64,000 nucleotides of DNA from Lactarius indigo (lineage: Eukaryota > Basidiomycota > Agaricomycetes > Russulales > Russulaceae). The position numbers and the translations under genes were made by a program. Under the pieces are notes generated by a model, which was not told the origin of the DNA, ran no database searches, and saw only the letters and a list, made by a program, of their open reading frames with translations. The stretch lies in the NCBI GenBank assembly GCA_025766275.1, contig JAFKAC010000017.1, positions 682,001-746,000 on the forward strand, in the 5' to 3' direction. Of the stretch, positions 47,743 through 57,331 are shown one piece after another (the stretch's first letter is position 1; each line of letters begins with the position of its first letter).

Positions 47743-50571
47743 TCACTTGGAAGATAACAGCTGCACAATCTCGTCCTTTCCCCACGCCAATGCGACTTTG
47801 AATGGGGTCCTTCCCGTCTCATCCTCTGCATCTACGTCCGCGCCATACGCTAACAGAGTGCGTGTGATCTCGAGCCGCAATGACAACACCAGATGCGATG
47901 ACGACACCAGATGCAGCGGGGTTCGGTCCCGGTTGTCCCGAATGTTCGGATTCGCTCCGTGCTCTAGTAATAATCGGACAATCTGGGGATGATCACTTTG
48001 GGAGCTACAATATGAAGTCGCCGCCCACAAAAGTAATCCGTGAATTGGGGTCAGGCCGTCCTCGTCCTGGGAATTAACATCCGCGTCGTACTCAGGCTCA
48101 AGCAGCACCCGAACAATTTCGAGGCGGCCCCACGTTGCCGCATAGCTTAGTGGCGTCCATAGACGAACATCCCGAAAATTTGCATTTGCGCCATGGCGAA
48201 GTAAGTATTGCACAACATTGAGATGTCCTTGGCGCGATGCAAGTTGCAGCGGCGATTGGCCCATGATGCCTCGAACGTCCACATCCGCGCCGCACTTGAG
48301 CAGTGAACGTACAACCTCGACGTGACCCTCGACCGATGCCGAGTGTAACGCGGTCCCCACCTTACCACATATAGCATTTCCATACTGGGGATATCTACGA
48401 GTTAGGTATCCAACTATCTCGCGAATTCCACAGAGTGCAGCATAGTATAAAGGTGCCGCTCCTTGTAGCATTTTGTTTTGCAAGTCACGAGACCATTCGC
48501 GGTGGCCGACGTCGTACAGTTCGACCCACGCTGAGAAGTACGGCTTGTTCGGGTCAAAGAGATATTCCATCTCATTACGGATGCGTGAGGCCACATCTGG
48601 AACCTGAGCGTGGGTTACCCAGTACCTAGCGGCATATCGAGCGAGAGGCATTGTATCGGGGTCGTGTTTATCAATATGATCGTGGAGTAGGAGTCCGAGA
48701 CAAGCTCGAGCGATCACCGCATTGGCGTCTTCGAGGGAAATGTGGTATCGAGAGATGTCTTTCGTCGATGTGGCGAGGCGATCTGACAGTAAAAACTCCT
48801 TCACCGAAAAGTGCGAAAACTGGACAACTTGGGAATCGCCGGCAGTGACAATGGTGATTAAACTTGAGCAAGTCGAAAGTACGGCTTGTTCATGATCTTC
48901 CCACCGCCAGTTAGGGTTCAATTTGGGGATCCCTCCCTTCGCCGCATCAAAGTCAAAGGCGAGTAGTTCCGCGAGCTCGGCAACAGAAAGCGGTCGAATT
49001 GCCACAGCAAGACATTGCAGCATACGGTAGGCATGTGCGCTGTTCGCCTTCTTGATATCCGTCACAATCCGCTCATATGTCTCGTCTAGCGATTCCGGAA
49101 GTTCTTCTAGCGTTTGTCGCACACTCGACGGAAGGCATTGTCGCAGCGTGTCTAGTTGACAGAACACCCATCGAAACCTAATTCTTAGACGTGAGCAAGC
49201 ATTATTAGGTTAGCGCGCGCGTACGTACATTCCATCGGCCTTTTCTGACAGCGCCTCGACAACCATTTTCTTCTCGTCCTCTCGCCACTTTTTCATCATC
49301 GTCTCCGAGTCAGAGTATACCACAGAATTGACGTAGTCAATGATATCATTCTTTTGTCCGCTTTCATCGTGCAGGGACACGCGGTGATGTGCCAGAGATG
49401 TGAGAGTCGCTCGAATATCAAACTCCGGTCGGCTGGTGACGCATATATGAAGGTGTGGAAGATGAAGGTCAACAAGTTCCTTGACAAGAACAAGGACCTG
49501 TTCGCGAGGCGACGGGATTCCGGGCCAGTTTGGACACTCGTCGAGCGCGTCCAGGATGATGTAAACAGGTTGTGGACGGAGAATCGCGAGCATATCCTTG
49601 AGACACCGGACCATCACGCTATCGCTGGGCTTTTGTTCACCATCGTCATGTACAGAATAAAGGCGGAGGAGGATGTCGCAACAAAAACGGGACTGAGCAG
49701 AAAGTTGGATGAGGAGAGAGGGGAGGAGGTTGCGACGATGTTGCTTATGAAGATCCCTGAAGTCGAAATAAAAGTAGGCCATCAAAGCTGACCCTTTGTC
49801 GCGTAGACTTGCGATATCTTGGATAATCGTAGAACTAGAGGGTAAAGTAAGGTCTTTGAGGCGCGCGTAGACGCTGAGTGCTGAGCAACGACGAACCAAA
49901 GTATGCTCTTTCCTGACCCAGCTATGAATCCAGACGACGATCAGGGGTCGATTTGAGATGAGTGGGTAGAGCATACGTTTTCCGTAAATCCACAAGAGAG
50001 AGCCAGTGGACTTCCATTCTGCAAAGATACCGCCTTGAAAGAACCACGCGGCTGTTCCCCCATGGTAAATGTCGCATGCGATGTTGTGATTCGTTGATGG
50101 ATCTGGTGGAGTAACCCATCTTCTAAGGCTATCTCTCAGTTGTTTCCCTGTGAACAGGTTAGAGACGCTAGAACGAGCACCGAAAGAATTGACCACAAAC
50201 ACTTCATGTCATCTAGGACTGCCATCCCGTCTGACAGATGTTTGCGCATTCAGGATGAGGTTTTGAGTAGCTAACTCATCGGGCGCACCTTTCAGGACAA
50301 TATCCATTTTATCATCCATATCCTTCAATTTGTATTCAACTCCAGTTACTTTGTCGTTTACGGCTTTGACCCTATCATCGACGCTGTGTGTGAGTCTCAG
50401 GATCTGCGCAGCCGCCATCCGAGCCTCATCTTGCGTCAATTTATCTAACCTCCTCAACGCGTCTTCTATGTCCTTCCTTCCCACGAGCTTCTTGATAAAA
50501 TTTTCTAAACTGAGATTAGTTCACATCCATGTATTTCTCGAAAGTAACACACTGGCTCGACCCTGCTTCAT
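47743..50571 (-). pseudogene. NLR4: STAND receptor lacking its Goodbye exons
   Basis: The 3' seven exons are present on the minus strand: the last 19 bases of exon 3 (50571-50553), then 50516-50289, 50218-50201, 50147-49977, 49921-49897, 49834-49229 and 49177-47743. All keep frame; P-loop, Walker B, TSRPEFD and ankyrin repeats are open. Exons 1, 2 and most of exon 3, that is the Goodbye domain and start codon, are replaced by retroelement sequence beyond 50571. The fifth exon is 18 nt instead of 42 but stays in phase. Exons 6-8 have the same lengths as in NLR2 and NLR3. It is classed as a truncated pseudogene, though a chimeric transcript from the adjacent LTR could still express the NACHT-ankyrin part. 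Confidence 0.85.
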
Positions 50572-50579
50572 TGGAAGCC

Positions 50580-50857
50580 TGCTGAGTAGGGCGGACGACA
50601 CTTAAGCTCAAACAGGGGCAGAACAGGAACCAAGCGTGGTTATTCAGACACAGGAAAGATCTTGTGATACGCGTATAAGAGAAAAGTAAAAGGGAGGAGA
50701 AGAAAGGGAAGATAAAAGATAATCTCTAGGGTGGCTTTAGCAGGGGTTTATATACGGCCATGGTTGTAAGGTAGAAGTCACTAGGAACGGGCACCCCTTA
50801 TGTAAGCCACAAACCCTAGGGTTTGATTATGTAAGCAGGACCAATCTTGAGGTCCGA
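50580..50857 (-). mobile_element. LTR-like sequence abutting NLR4
   Basis: On the minus strand it starts TGTCGGACCTCAAG and ends near ACTCAGCA, has a TATATAA box near 50750 and is followed by typical pyrimidine-rich leader DNA. TG...CA ends fit an LTR of about 278 bp. I found no convincing 5-bp duplication, so it may be one end of a rearranged element rather than a clean solo LTR. Its U3 contains a 40-bp block also seen inverted at 54417-54456. Confidence 0.55.
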
Positions 50858-50921
50858 CATCAAAAAAAAATACAATTTAGATTCTGGTTAAATGAGGAGA
50901 GGGGGGAAGTAAACAATGTCA

Positions 50922-53879
50922 TTATGAGGGTACAGAAGCTCTAACTTCCTTGATCATATCTGGTGGGAGGGTACGATGGCCATGATACTTTTTATTTGCC
51001 CACACAGCCTGTGTACCTGTTAAGCCCTCTCCATATGCATGAATGAACCTTGCTGAGCGATTAGCAAACCTACAGACCCATTAGGGATTACAGAAAACAA
51101 TTGCCATAGTGTGCTCACTGACGAATTTGATCAAGGGGCACATCATCAAGACTTGCTTTCACATTCTCCTCCAACTGTTTAATGGTGGTAGCCCGACCAG
51201 CAAGGCGGAACCGAAGCTTTGCAGCTCCCCAATACTGCTCAATAAAGTTTAGCTCACAGTGATACTTGGGGTAAAAATCACAGATGTGGCCATGGTGCTC
51301 AATGAGCTCTTGAAGCTGTGACTTCTGAGAAATAAAGTCAGGCTGATTAAAGAGGAGGCGGCAACAGCAGCAGTCTGTCTGATCTTGAGGGCATTTGAAG
51401 CCTGGGCACTGAGCTGGCAAATCAGTCTCTGGCCAAAGACCACGCTCCTGTATAATCTGCTCCATCCCTTTAAACCAGCCTGGCATGGTGGGGTGGTCAT
51501 CAGGAAAGTAAAAAGACTGTGGCTCCTTAGTTTGAGGATGAACACCATGGCGCATCCTTGGCCCATCTTTGAAAGGTGTCCAGTGAGCTTTAGGATCTGC
51601 AAGGCAATGATTAGTTATCTAAAAGTAAGCAAAATAAAAAGAATACTTTTAGCCATGTTTCTTGCAGACAGAGCATTAGGAGCTCACTTCTGATGTGAGG
51701 GGGCATTGTCAAAGAGGAACAATCCCTGTACATAGCCTTTTGTCTTGCCCTCAAAGATGTCAATTGCACCCTCAACCTGTTCACACAGGTTATTTGCATC
51801 AAAATACCCATCCCGATTCAGACCAGGTTTGAAAAGAATCCTGGCCTGTCTGCTCAAAAAGGTTGGTCAGCACACAGTGAGCCGGAGGGAAAATCACACA
51901 AACTCTTCGCCATCACATAAGCGACCCCAATCAGCAGTGAGGAAGTCGGAAACCATAATGGATTGACCATTTCCTTTTGGCTGTGGGGTGGGTTTATCAC
52001 CCTTGTGTGCCCAGCGAGACAGTTGTAAGTCATTCTGAAAAAACGTAGACTCATCATGGGTGACAAGGATAAGGCGGAAGCGACCATGGGCCTCGGGAAC
52101 AGGGAAACCCTTCGGAAGTGGAAGCAGATTGCCGTTGTCATCCCATATATGGAAGCGCTTTTCATATCCCTTCCACCTTTCAACAAAAGCCTTGCGATAG
52201 TTGACAACATCTTCACGTTCATGCCCATCTGTGTACATGCCCTTTTGAGGCTGGCCATACTGCCAGTCGAGCCTCGAGAGCCAGCAACGTGCGGTGCTTT
52301 CGGAAATTGTCGGCTTTGTAATCCCAGACCACGAGAAAATATCTTGCAGCTCTGGGGTGGACACAATGTCGATGACATCAGTGGCAGAGACACGCCCACT
52401 CTTCGCACGCTCCAATAGACAAAGCTGAAGGGTTTGTTTTACGTCCTCGTCCTCAAGAACTGACCGGCCCTGGCCATAGTGATACGAGGGGAGTTCCCCA
52501 ATTCGGATGAAGTCGAGGATCCACCGACGCAGATTGCGCGCGTGTTTCTCCCCACTTCCCTGGATCCGTGCAACAACCAAGGACGCCCCTCTCCAGGTGT
52601 ATTGGAGAGCTGGGTCCAAGTACAAGTTCAGTACGCCGAGCATTCCTGTGAGGCGAGTGCGAAGCAAAATACTGATGCGCACGTCTTTGCTCTTGGCCGT
52701 GAGCGCCACGCAGGCCCGTCCAAGCTTTTCATGGTCCTTCCAGAGGTCCAGGGCTCTGTCAAAGGGTGATGTCGGGGTAAGGTAGGTGGGATCTCGACCG
52801 CAGCGCAGGGCCTGAAGGATTTCATTCACGGTATGTGTCGCGTTCCGGACCTCTACCCCCTGACCAGCAGATTTCACCGAGTCGTCGTCACCACTGATGT
52901 CATCGCTATTGCCGCCCCCAAAGCCCTTCGCATGGTCATCCCGAGGGCCTTCAATACCAAGCGTCACCATGCGAGCAACAGCTTGCGACGGGGCCAGATC
53001 GCTATTCTTGTCACTGGCCCCCTCCTCGAATTCCGAGGTCTTGCGCACACTCGATTTGGTGCTAGGTGCATGGGATTCGTCAATCTCTGTAAGTTCATCA
53101 CTTTCTTCGTCATTAGGCCCACCAGTCGCAAAAGACCTGGATGCCATGGAGGGTGCAGAGCCCTTGCTGCGCCAATCAAATTCACGCGCATTGGCACCTG
53201 ATTCCGGCTCGGATTCAGGTGAGTCTTCTTCTTCTTCTTCTTCCTCTGCCAGTGCCCCGACCCTCGATACAACAGAAACAGTGTGCCTCGGCGACTCAGA
53301 GGGTGCAAGGACTCTGCTGCGCCAATGGACTTTGCGCGCGTCGGCACTCGGTTCGGGCTCAGATTCAGGTGAGCTTTCTTCTTCCTCCTCTTCCAGTGCC
53401 ATACTGACTCTCCCTCCGGTTGTTCCAGGTACGAAAAGGACAGGGCGTGCTGGTGTCCCAGCAGGTGTAGAGCCGCTGCGCCAGTCGACCGCATGCACAT
53501 TGGAATCCGAGTTGGCACTTTCGGCGTGCACCTCTTGTGCCCCGGCTTCCTCCCTCTCGCTCTTCTTCAAGGCCATGAACAACGCAATGTCAAGAAACCC
53601 TTGTGAGGCAAGGGCCTTCCGAGCCTTTTCACGGCGGTATTGGGACTTTTTGGAGTTGCCAAGGTAAGTCTTCGGTGTCTTTCGCTTTTTTCGCTTTTCT
53701 TCATCTTTCTTTATTTGAACAGCAAGGCGCTGCGCTTCTCGCAGCACAGATGCAAAGCGTTCGATATTGGTCTGCATGGGACCATTGACAGGATCATCAT
53801 GATCAGTGTCGCTGCTCCCAGTTTCGACAACTTGGTAAGGCCCATCTTCATCCATCCCAATGATCATGGGTGTGCTCAT
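50922..53879 (-). pseudogene. Tc1/mariner-IS630-like DDE transposase with one in-frame stop
   Basis: Four exons on the minus strand: 53879-51900, 51845-51647, 51596-51119 and 51069-50922. The first about 330 residues are low-complexity, with repeated acidic blocks (EEEEEDSPESEPE) next to VHWRSR/DWRSK motifs. A helix-turn-helix-like region (SRVSATDVIDI-type stretch, KPTISESTARCWLSRL) follows. The catalytic triad is visible: THDESTFFQND, GLFLFDNAPSHQK, and FYPKYHCELNFIEQYW, whose Glu corresponds to the third acid of DDE_3 enzymes. Directly after SHQK an in-frame TGA (51684-51686) stands where such enzymes usually have a basic residue. This makes the copy inactive unless read through. It ends NKKYHGHRTLPPDM...ASVPS. 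Flanking DNA shows inverted-repeat pieces but no certain element ends. Confidence 0.8.
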
Positions 53880-54390
53880 TTCTCCGTCAGCCTCAGGGAA
53901 AGGGCTGTTGTCTTCAAGGTGTGATACACTCTCTACTTTTATATCGTCTGTTAATCGATCTTTGACGACTTGTTTGCAAACCCACCTTCGATATTTCCAT
54001 CTCCCCGATTGTCCGCCTTTTTTCTTCGCGCAAGTTCCAATGTTCTGATACGGGTGTGCTGTCGTCTAGACTTCCGCCCCATTACTGTATTATGTCGTAG
54101 TTTTAGACGCAATACATTGTCTTCATGCCTGAACCCGCATACACACGCACATTTTTGATCACATGACTGATTACATAACCTGGACAAATCTCACCACTCG
54201 TTTTCACAAAGTGTGTAGATTGACTCAATAATGATAAAAACACAAATTTCCGATAAAAAACTTGCAAGGCTAATTACTCCATCAGTTTTGAGAATACAGG
54301 AAATATATTCTGTTCCAGCTGTAGCTACAGTCATGTACTTTAATGCTAACACAGTAGATTTTCGAATTTTGAGGATGTGGAGGAGTAATT
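53880..54390. other. Upstream part of the transposase element
   Basis: AT-rich, no gene. An 11-bp inverted pair CTAATTACTCC / GGAGTAATTAG lies at 54270-54280 and 54382-54392, close to where gypsy LTR sequence resumes, and may mark the end of the DNA transposon. Confidence 0.4.
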
Positions 54391-54392
54391 AG

Positions 54393-54550
54393 GACGGCGA
54401 GGAGAAGGGCACCCTGCTTATATAAGGGGTGCCTGTTCCTAATGACTTCTACCTTATTCCAGAGTCGTTGTCAGTTGTTTGTCGGCGTGAGCAGGTGATT
54501 GTTGACGTGAGCAGGTGATTGTCGGTACATGAGTAAGCGGTAGGCTTGCA
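54393..54550 (-). mobile_element. Partial 3' LTR of the chromodomain gypsy element
   Basis: On the minus strand a purine-rich tract GGGGAGGGG (54551-54559) is immediately followed by TGCAAGCC..., the arrangement of polypurine tract and LTR start. A TATATAA box and a direct repeat of GTGAGCAGGTGATTGT (plus strand, about 54487-54523) lie within. The LTR is cut at about 54390 by the DNA transposon region. Confidence 0.6.
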
Positions 54551-54615
54551 CCCCTCCCCGGTATGGTTAAAGAAAAGTTTAGAAAGAAAAAAGGTGAAGG
54601 AAGGGTGTAAGGTAA

Positions 54616-56247
54616 TCATGCACGCAAAGGGGGGATTGTAATGGTGAGTCTTGGGGTGGTGTTGTTTGACGTTTCATTGGTCTGGTGGTCTTTCTTCCGG
54701 GCTTGCCAGACGTCCAACACCTCACAGTCTTCAAGTTCTCTGGACGGCAACCATTTATCTCCTTCGGGACCTTCGCCACGCCAGCGGACGAGGTATTGTG
54801 TTCCTTTCCCGCGGCGCCGTTCGTCAATGATTTTGTCCACCCAAAATTCTGGTTCACCATCTAGTATCACTGGTTCTGGTGGGTTGAGCGCACGTTGGGG
54901 GAAAAGTTTGTTGTCGTTTTCGTTGAATGGTAGAATCTCCGACGTGTGGAAGACAGGAAAAGTGTGTGGGTTCTCAGGCATGTCTAGTGTGACTGTGGAG
55001 TGCACCTCATCAGTGGAGAGTACATGGTACGGGCCATCGAAGCGGGGCATGAACTTAGCTGCTCTCAGCCCTTCGCCCTTTTTGTATTCTCGGCGCCTGT
55101 GTGCTGTTGACAGTATGACCCGGTCTCCCGTATGAAAAGGAAAAATGAGTCGCCGATTCTTGTTGGCTTGGTGGGCTTGTGTGACTTTCGCAGCTAGGAG
55201 GTTGTCTTGGGCTTCGAGTTCAAGGCCTTGCATTCTTTCCACGATGTCATGTGCCTTCACGTCGTCTTCCGTGTCATCCGGTTGTGGGAGTATTGGTGGC
55301 AACAACCGTGGCGATTTTCCAAACTGGAGTTGGAATGCCGTGTATCCCGTAGACATGTTTACCGTGTTCATAATGTCGAACCGTATTTTTGGTAGTAGTT
55401 GTGCCCATCCCCGTTGATCACGTTCAACTGCCAATTGTATGCACTGGATGACAGTTTTGTTGGTTCGCTCACTAGCTCCGTCTGTTTGCGGGTGATACGC
55501 CGTGGACATCTTTAGCTGTATTCCGGTTAGTTTGTGTAGTGCCCGCCAGAAGCGTGATAGGAATAGTTTATCTCGGTCAGAGACAATATCCAGTGGCAGG
55601 CCGTTCTCACAGTACCAGTGCGTGAAGAATAGCTCTGCTAGTTTCTCGGCTGTTAGCGTTGTTGATGTCGGGATGATTCGTATGTCGGAACCCAGCCGGT
55701 CTGTAAACGTTACTATGCAATCATAAGCTTTGTCGGGGGGGAGCGGGCCAATGAAGTCGATGGCGACTGAGTCGCATCGTCGGTCTGGGATGGGTAGGGG
55801 GTGGAGAGGCCCAATAGGTTTTGCTGTGATTGATTTGTTGCGTTGGCAATCTGTGCAGGCGGGTATGTATGCTTGTTCTAGTTCCTTGCGCATCCGTGGC
55901 CAGTAGTAAGAAGTACGCAGCGCGTCATATGTTTTTATGGCACCAAAGTGTCCGAGCTTATCATGGGCGAGGCGGAAGAGAGTCTCACGTACGTTTCCAC
56001 TGGGGGGAATTACAAGTCGGTCATCAATGAACCAGAAACCATCTTTATGTTGCACGTTGCTCATGCCTGCGGCGGCGCTAGTGAGTTTTTCTATAAAAGG
56101 GTCTGTGGCGTAGCCTTTCCATATTTCATCTAAGATGGCATCTTCAAGTTCGAAGCGGGAACGAATCGTCTTATGGTGTGTCTTTGAAAGTATAGCTGCG
56201 ATTGTGGTTGTGGTGGGGTCCGGTAAACGTGACAGGGCATCAGCGAC
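54616..56247 (-). pseudogene. Ty3/gypsy chromovirus pol fragment: integrase plus chromodomain
   Basis: The C-terminal 543 residues of a pol polyprotein, open from 56247 to the stop at 54616. It begins in VADALSRLPD at the end of RNase H. The integrase has the HHCC zinc part (HDKLGH...CTDC) and a DDE core with all three acids (AIDFIGPLP, VSDRDKLF, TDGASERTN). A chromodomain closes the protein (FWVDKIIDERRRGKGTQYLVRWRG), which typically targets integration to marked chromatin. Protease, reverse transcriptase and most of RNase H are missing because another LTR starts at 56248. This DNA-only remnant cannot move on its own. Confidence 0.9.
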
Positions 56248-56570
56248 TGTAACGTTTCGACTCCTGTACGACTGAGGACCCTTACTGTACCGGTTGTCGC
56301 TACGGCTGTAAGGTATATTAGTGACGGACTTATTTACAATGCGCGGTGATACGGTAGCACGATAGGAGATACGGTATGATAGCTGACTGAGGACTGACGC
56401 CACTAATACTAGTACTAGTAGTATTAGGGTTCGAGATGTTTCTGCGATACGTCGGACGCTTTATTACTGTGACTCATAGCAGCGCTTGTAAGCCTGCTCG
56501 ACTTGTATTTAAGCTAGCTAGGGAAGACCAAGACACGCCATCTTGGTCTTCTTGAATCGTCACTTGTTGT

Positions 56571-56601
<31 letters not shown>

Positions 56602-56790
56602 TCGCCTTCGTCTCAGATAGTCGCCCGACTTCACTCGCAACCCAGATCTTCGACTTATCGGTATACCTCCGCATATTTACCCCAACATTAGCTTGGACCT
56701 CTGTGTCTTCAAGCCAGTAGGACTGTCATATCGCTAAGTTGTTACTGCTGCTTCGTGCTCAAGTCGAGCTCATGCTGTGGCGGCGTTACA
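56248..56790 (+). mobile_element. LTR 1 of the self-priming retrotransposon family (5' LTR)
   Basis: 543 bp from TGTAACG to CGTTACA, inserted in the gypsy pol reading frame. TATTTAA lies at 56505-56511, and 35 nt further is ATCTTGGTCTT (56540-56550). The same word arrangement occurs in the LTRs at 60467 and 63288. A (TC)n tract lies near 56570-56600. Followed directly by a primer-binding site and gag. Confidence 0.88.
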
Positions 56791-56792
56791 TT

Positions 56793-56803
56793 AAGACCAA
56801 GAT
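56793..56803 (+). promoter_or_regulatory. Predicted self-primer binding site
   Basis: AAGACCAAGAT begins two bases after the LTR end. It is the exact reverse complement of ATCTTGGTCTT, which stands where the transcript should start in the LTR. Tf1/sushi-type elements prime minus-strand DNA synthesis with the first 11 nt of their own RNA at such a site. Assignment to this mechanism is inference from the 11/11 match. Confidence 0.75.
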
Positions 56804-56809
56804 ACCATC

Positions 56810-57319
56810 GTGGCCGTAACAACAAGAGATCAGTGGACGAGTTTCTGTCCTTATTCAATCCCCAGAAGAGGAGAACGAAACGTCCCCACACGCTTTCTAC
56901 AAGCTGCTAGTTGGAGGGACAGACAAGAAGAAACTGGATATTTCGTGGAATTTAATGGACCTACCAGGTTCCGCCCAGTTGAGTTCAACTTCGACCATTT
57001 GTGTTGGGTAGAAGTTACGTGGAATCCAATAGACTCCCAGTGGGACGTAATACGACCAGCAGGACCCCGATATCGCTGCAATATCGATGCGCAAGAGCTC
57101 AATAGCAGAACCGATTGGGGCCCCATCGACGGACAAGTGAGAGAACACTCTACTGGAGAAGTAGTGTCCGAACAAGAAGAAGAAGAAGAACAAAGTCAAG
57201 AAGAAAGCGAGGGGCGAGAACCCAATCAGACAGAAACCAGTGGAGGGGCAATACAGGATCTTCTCCTTGAACGAGCTGAGTCCGCCCATATTACAGAACC
57301 AGAACCCATTCACATTTGA
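56810..57319 (+). CDS. Conserved frame upstream of gag without any ATG
   Basis: A 169-codon open frame beginning near the primer-binding site (GTG at 56810) and ending TGA 57317-57319. It contains no methionine codon. It encodes DQWTSFCPYS..., a basic middle (GERNVPTRFLQAASWRDRQ), FNGPTRFRPVEFNFDHLCWVEV and an acidic end with EEEEEQSQEESEG. The same protein sequence is found after LTR 3 (63786-64000), with most changes conservative, so the frame is under selection or recently copied. It lies in the same frame as gag. It may be the N-terminal part of Gag entered by a non-ATG start, readthrough of a mutated CGA codon, or splicing from the LTR. I know no domain for it. Confidence 0.6.
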   Translation: MAVTTRDQWTSFCPYSIPRRGERNVPTRFLQAASWRDRQEETGYFVEFNGPTRFRPVEFNFDHLCWVEVTWNPIDSQWDVIRPAGPRYRCNIDAQELNSRTDWGPIDGQVREHSTGEVVSEQEEEEEQSQEESEGREPNQTETSGGAIQDLLLERAESAHITEPEPIHI

Positions 57320-57331
57320 TCGCCAGCCATC

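Larger units (their letters stand above)
45460..50571. repeat. Tandem array unit 3 (RING fragment plus NLR4, cut by an LTR)
   Basis: Same order as units 1 and 2, but it ends abruptly inside NLR4 exon 3 at about 50571, where unrelated retroelement sequence begins. Confidence 0.78.

Noticed and set aside
50572..50870. Clean solo LTR with target duplication at NLR4
   Set aside because: I could not find matching 5-bp flanks, so it is only called LTR-like.
51660..51690. Reading the transposase stop as part of an intron starting GTGAGC after SHQ
   Set aside because: The donor is good, but no nearby acceptor restores the frame that continues with ARNMAKNPKAHW, so a nonsense codon is the simpler reading.
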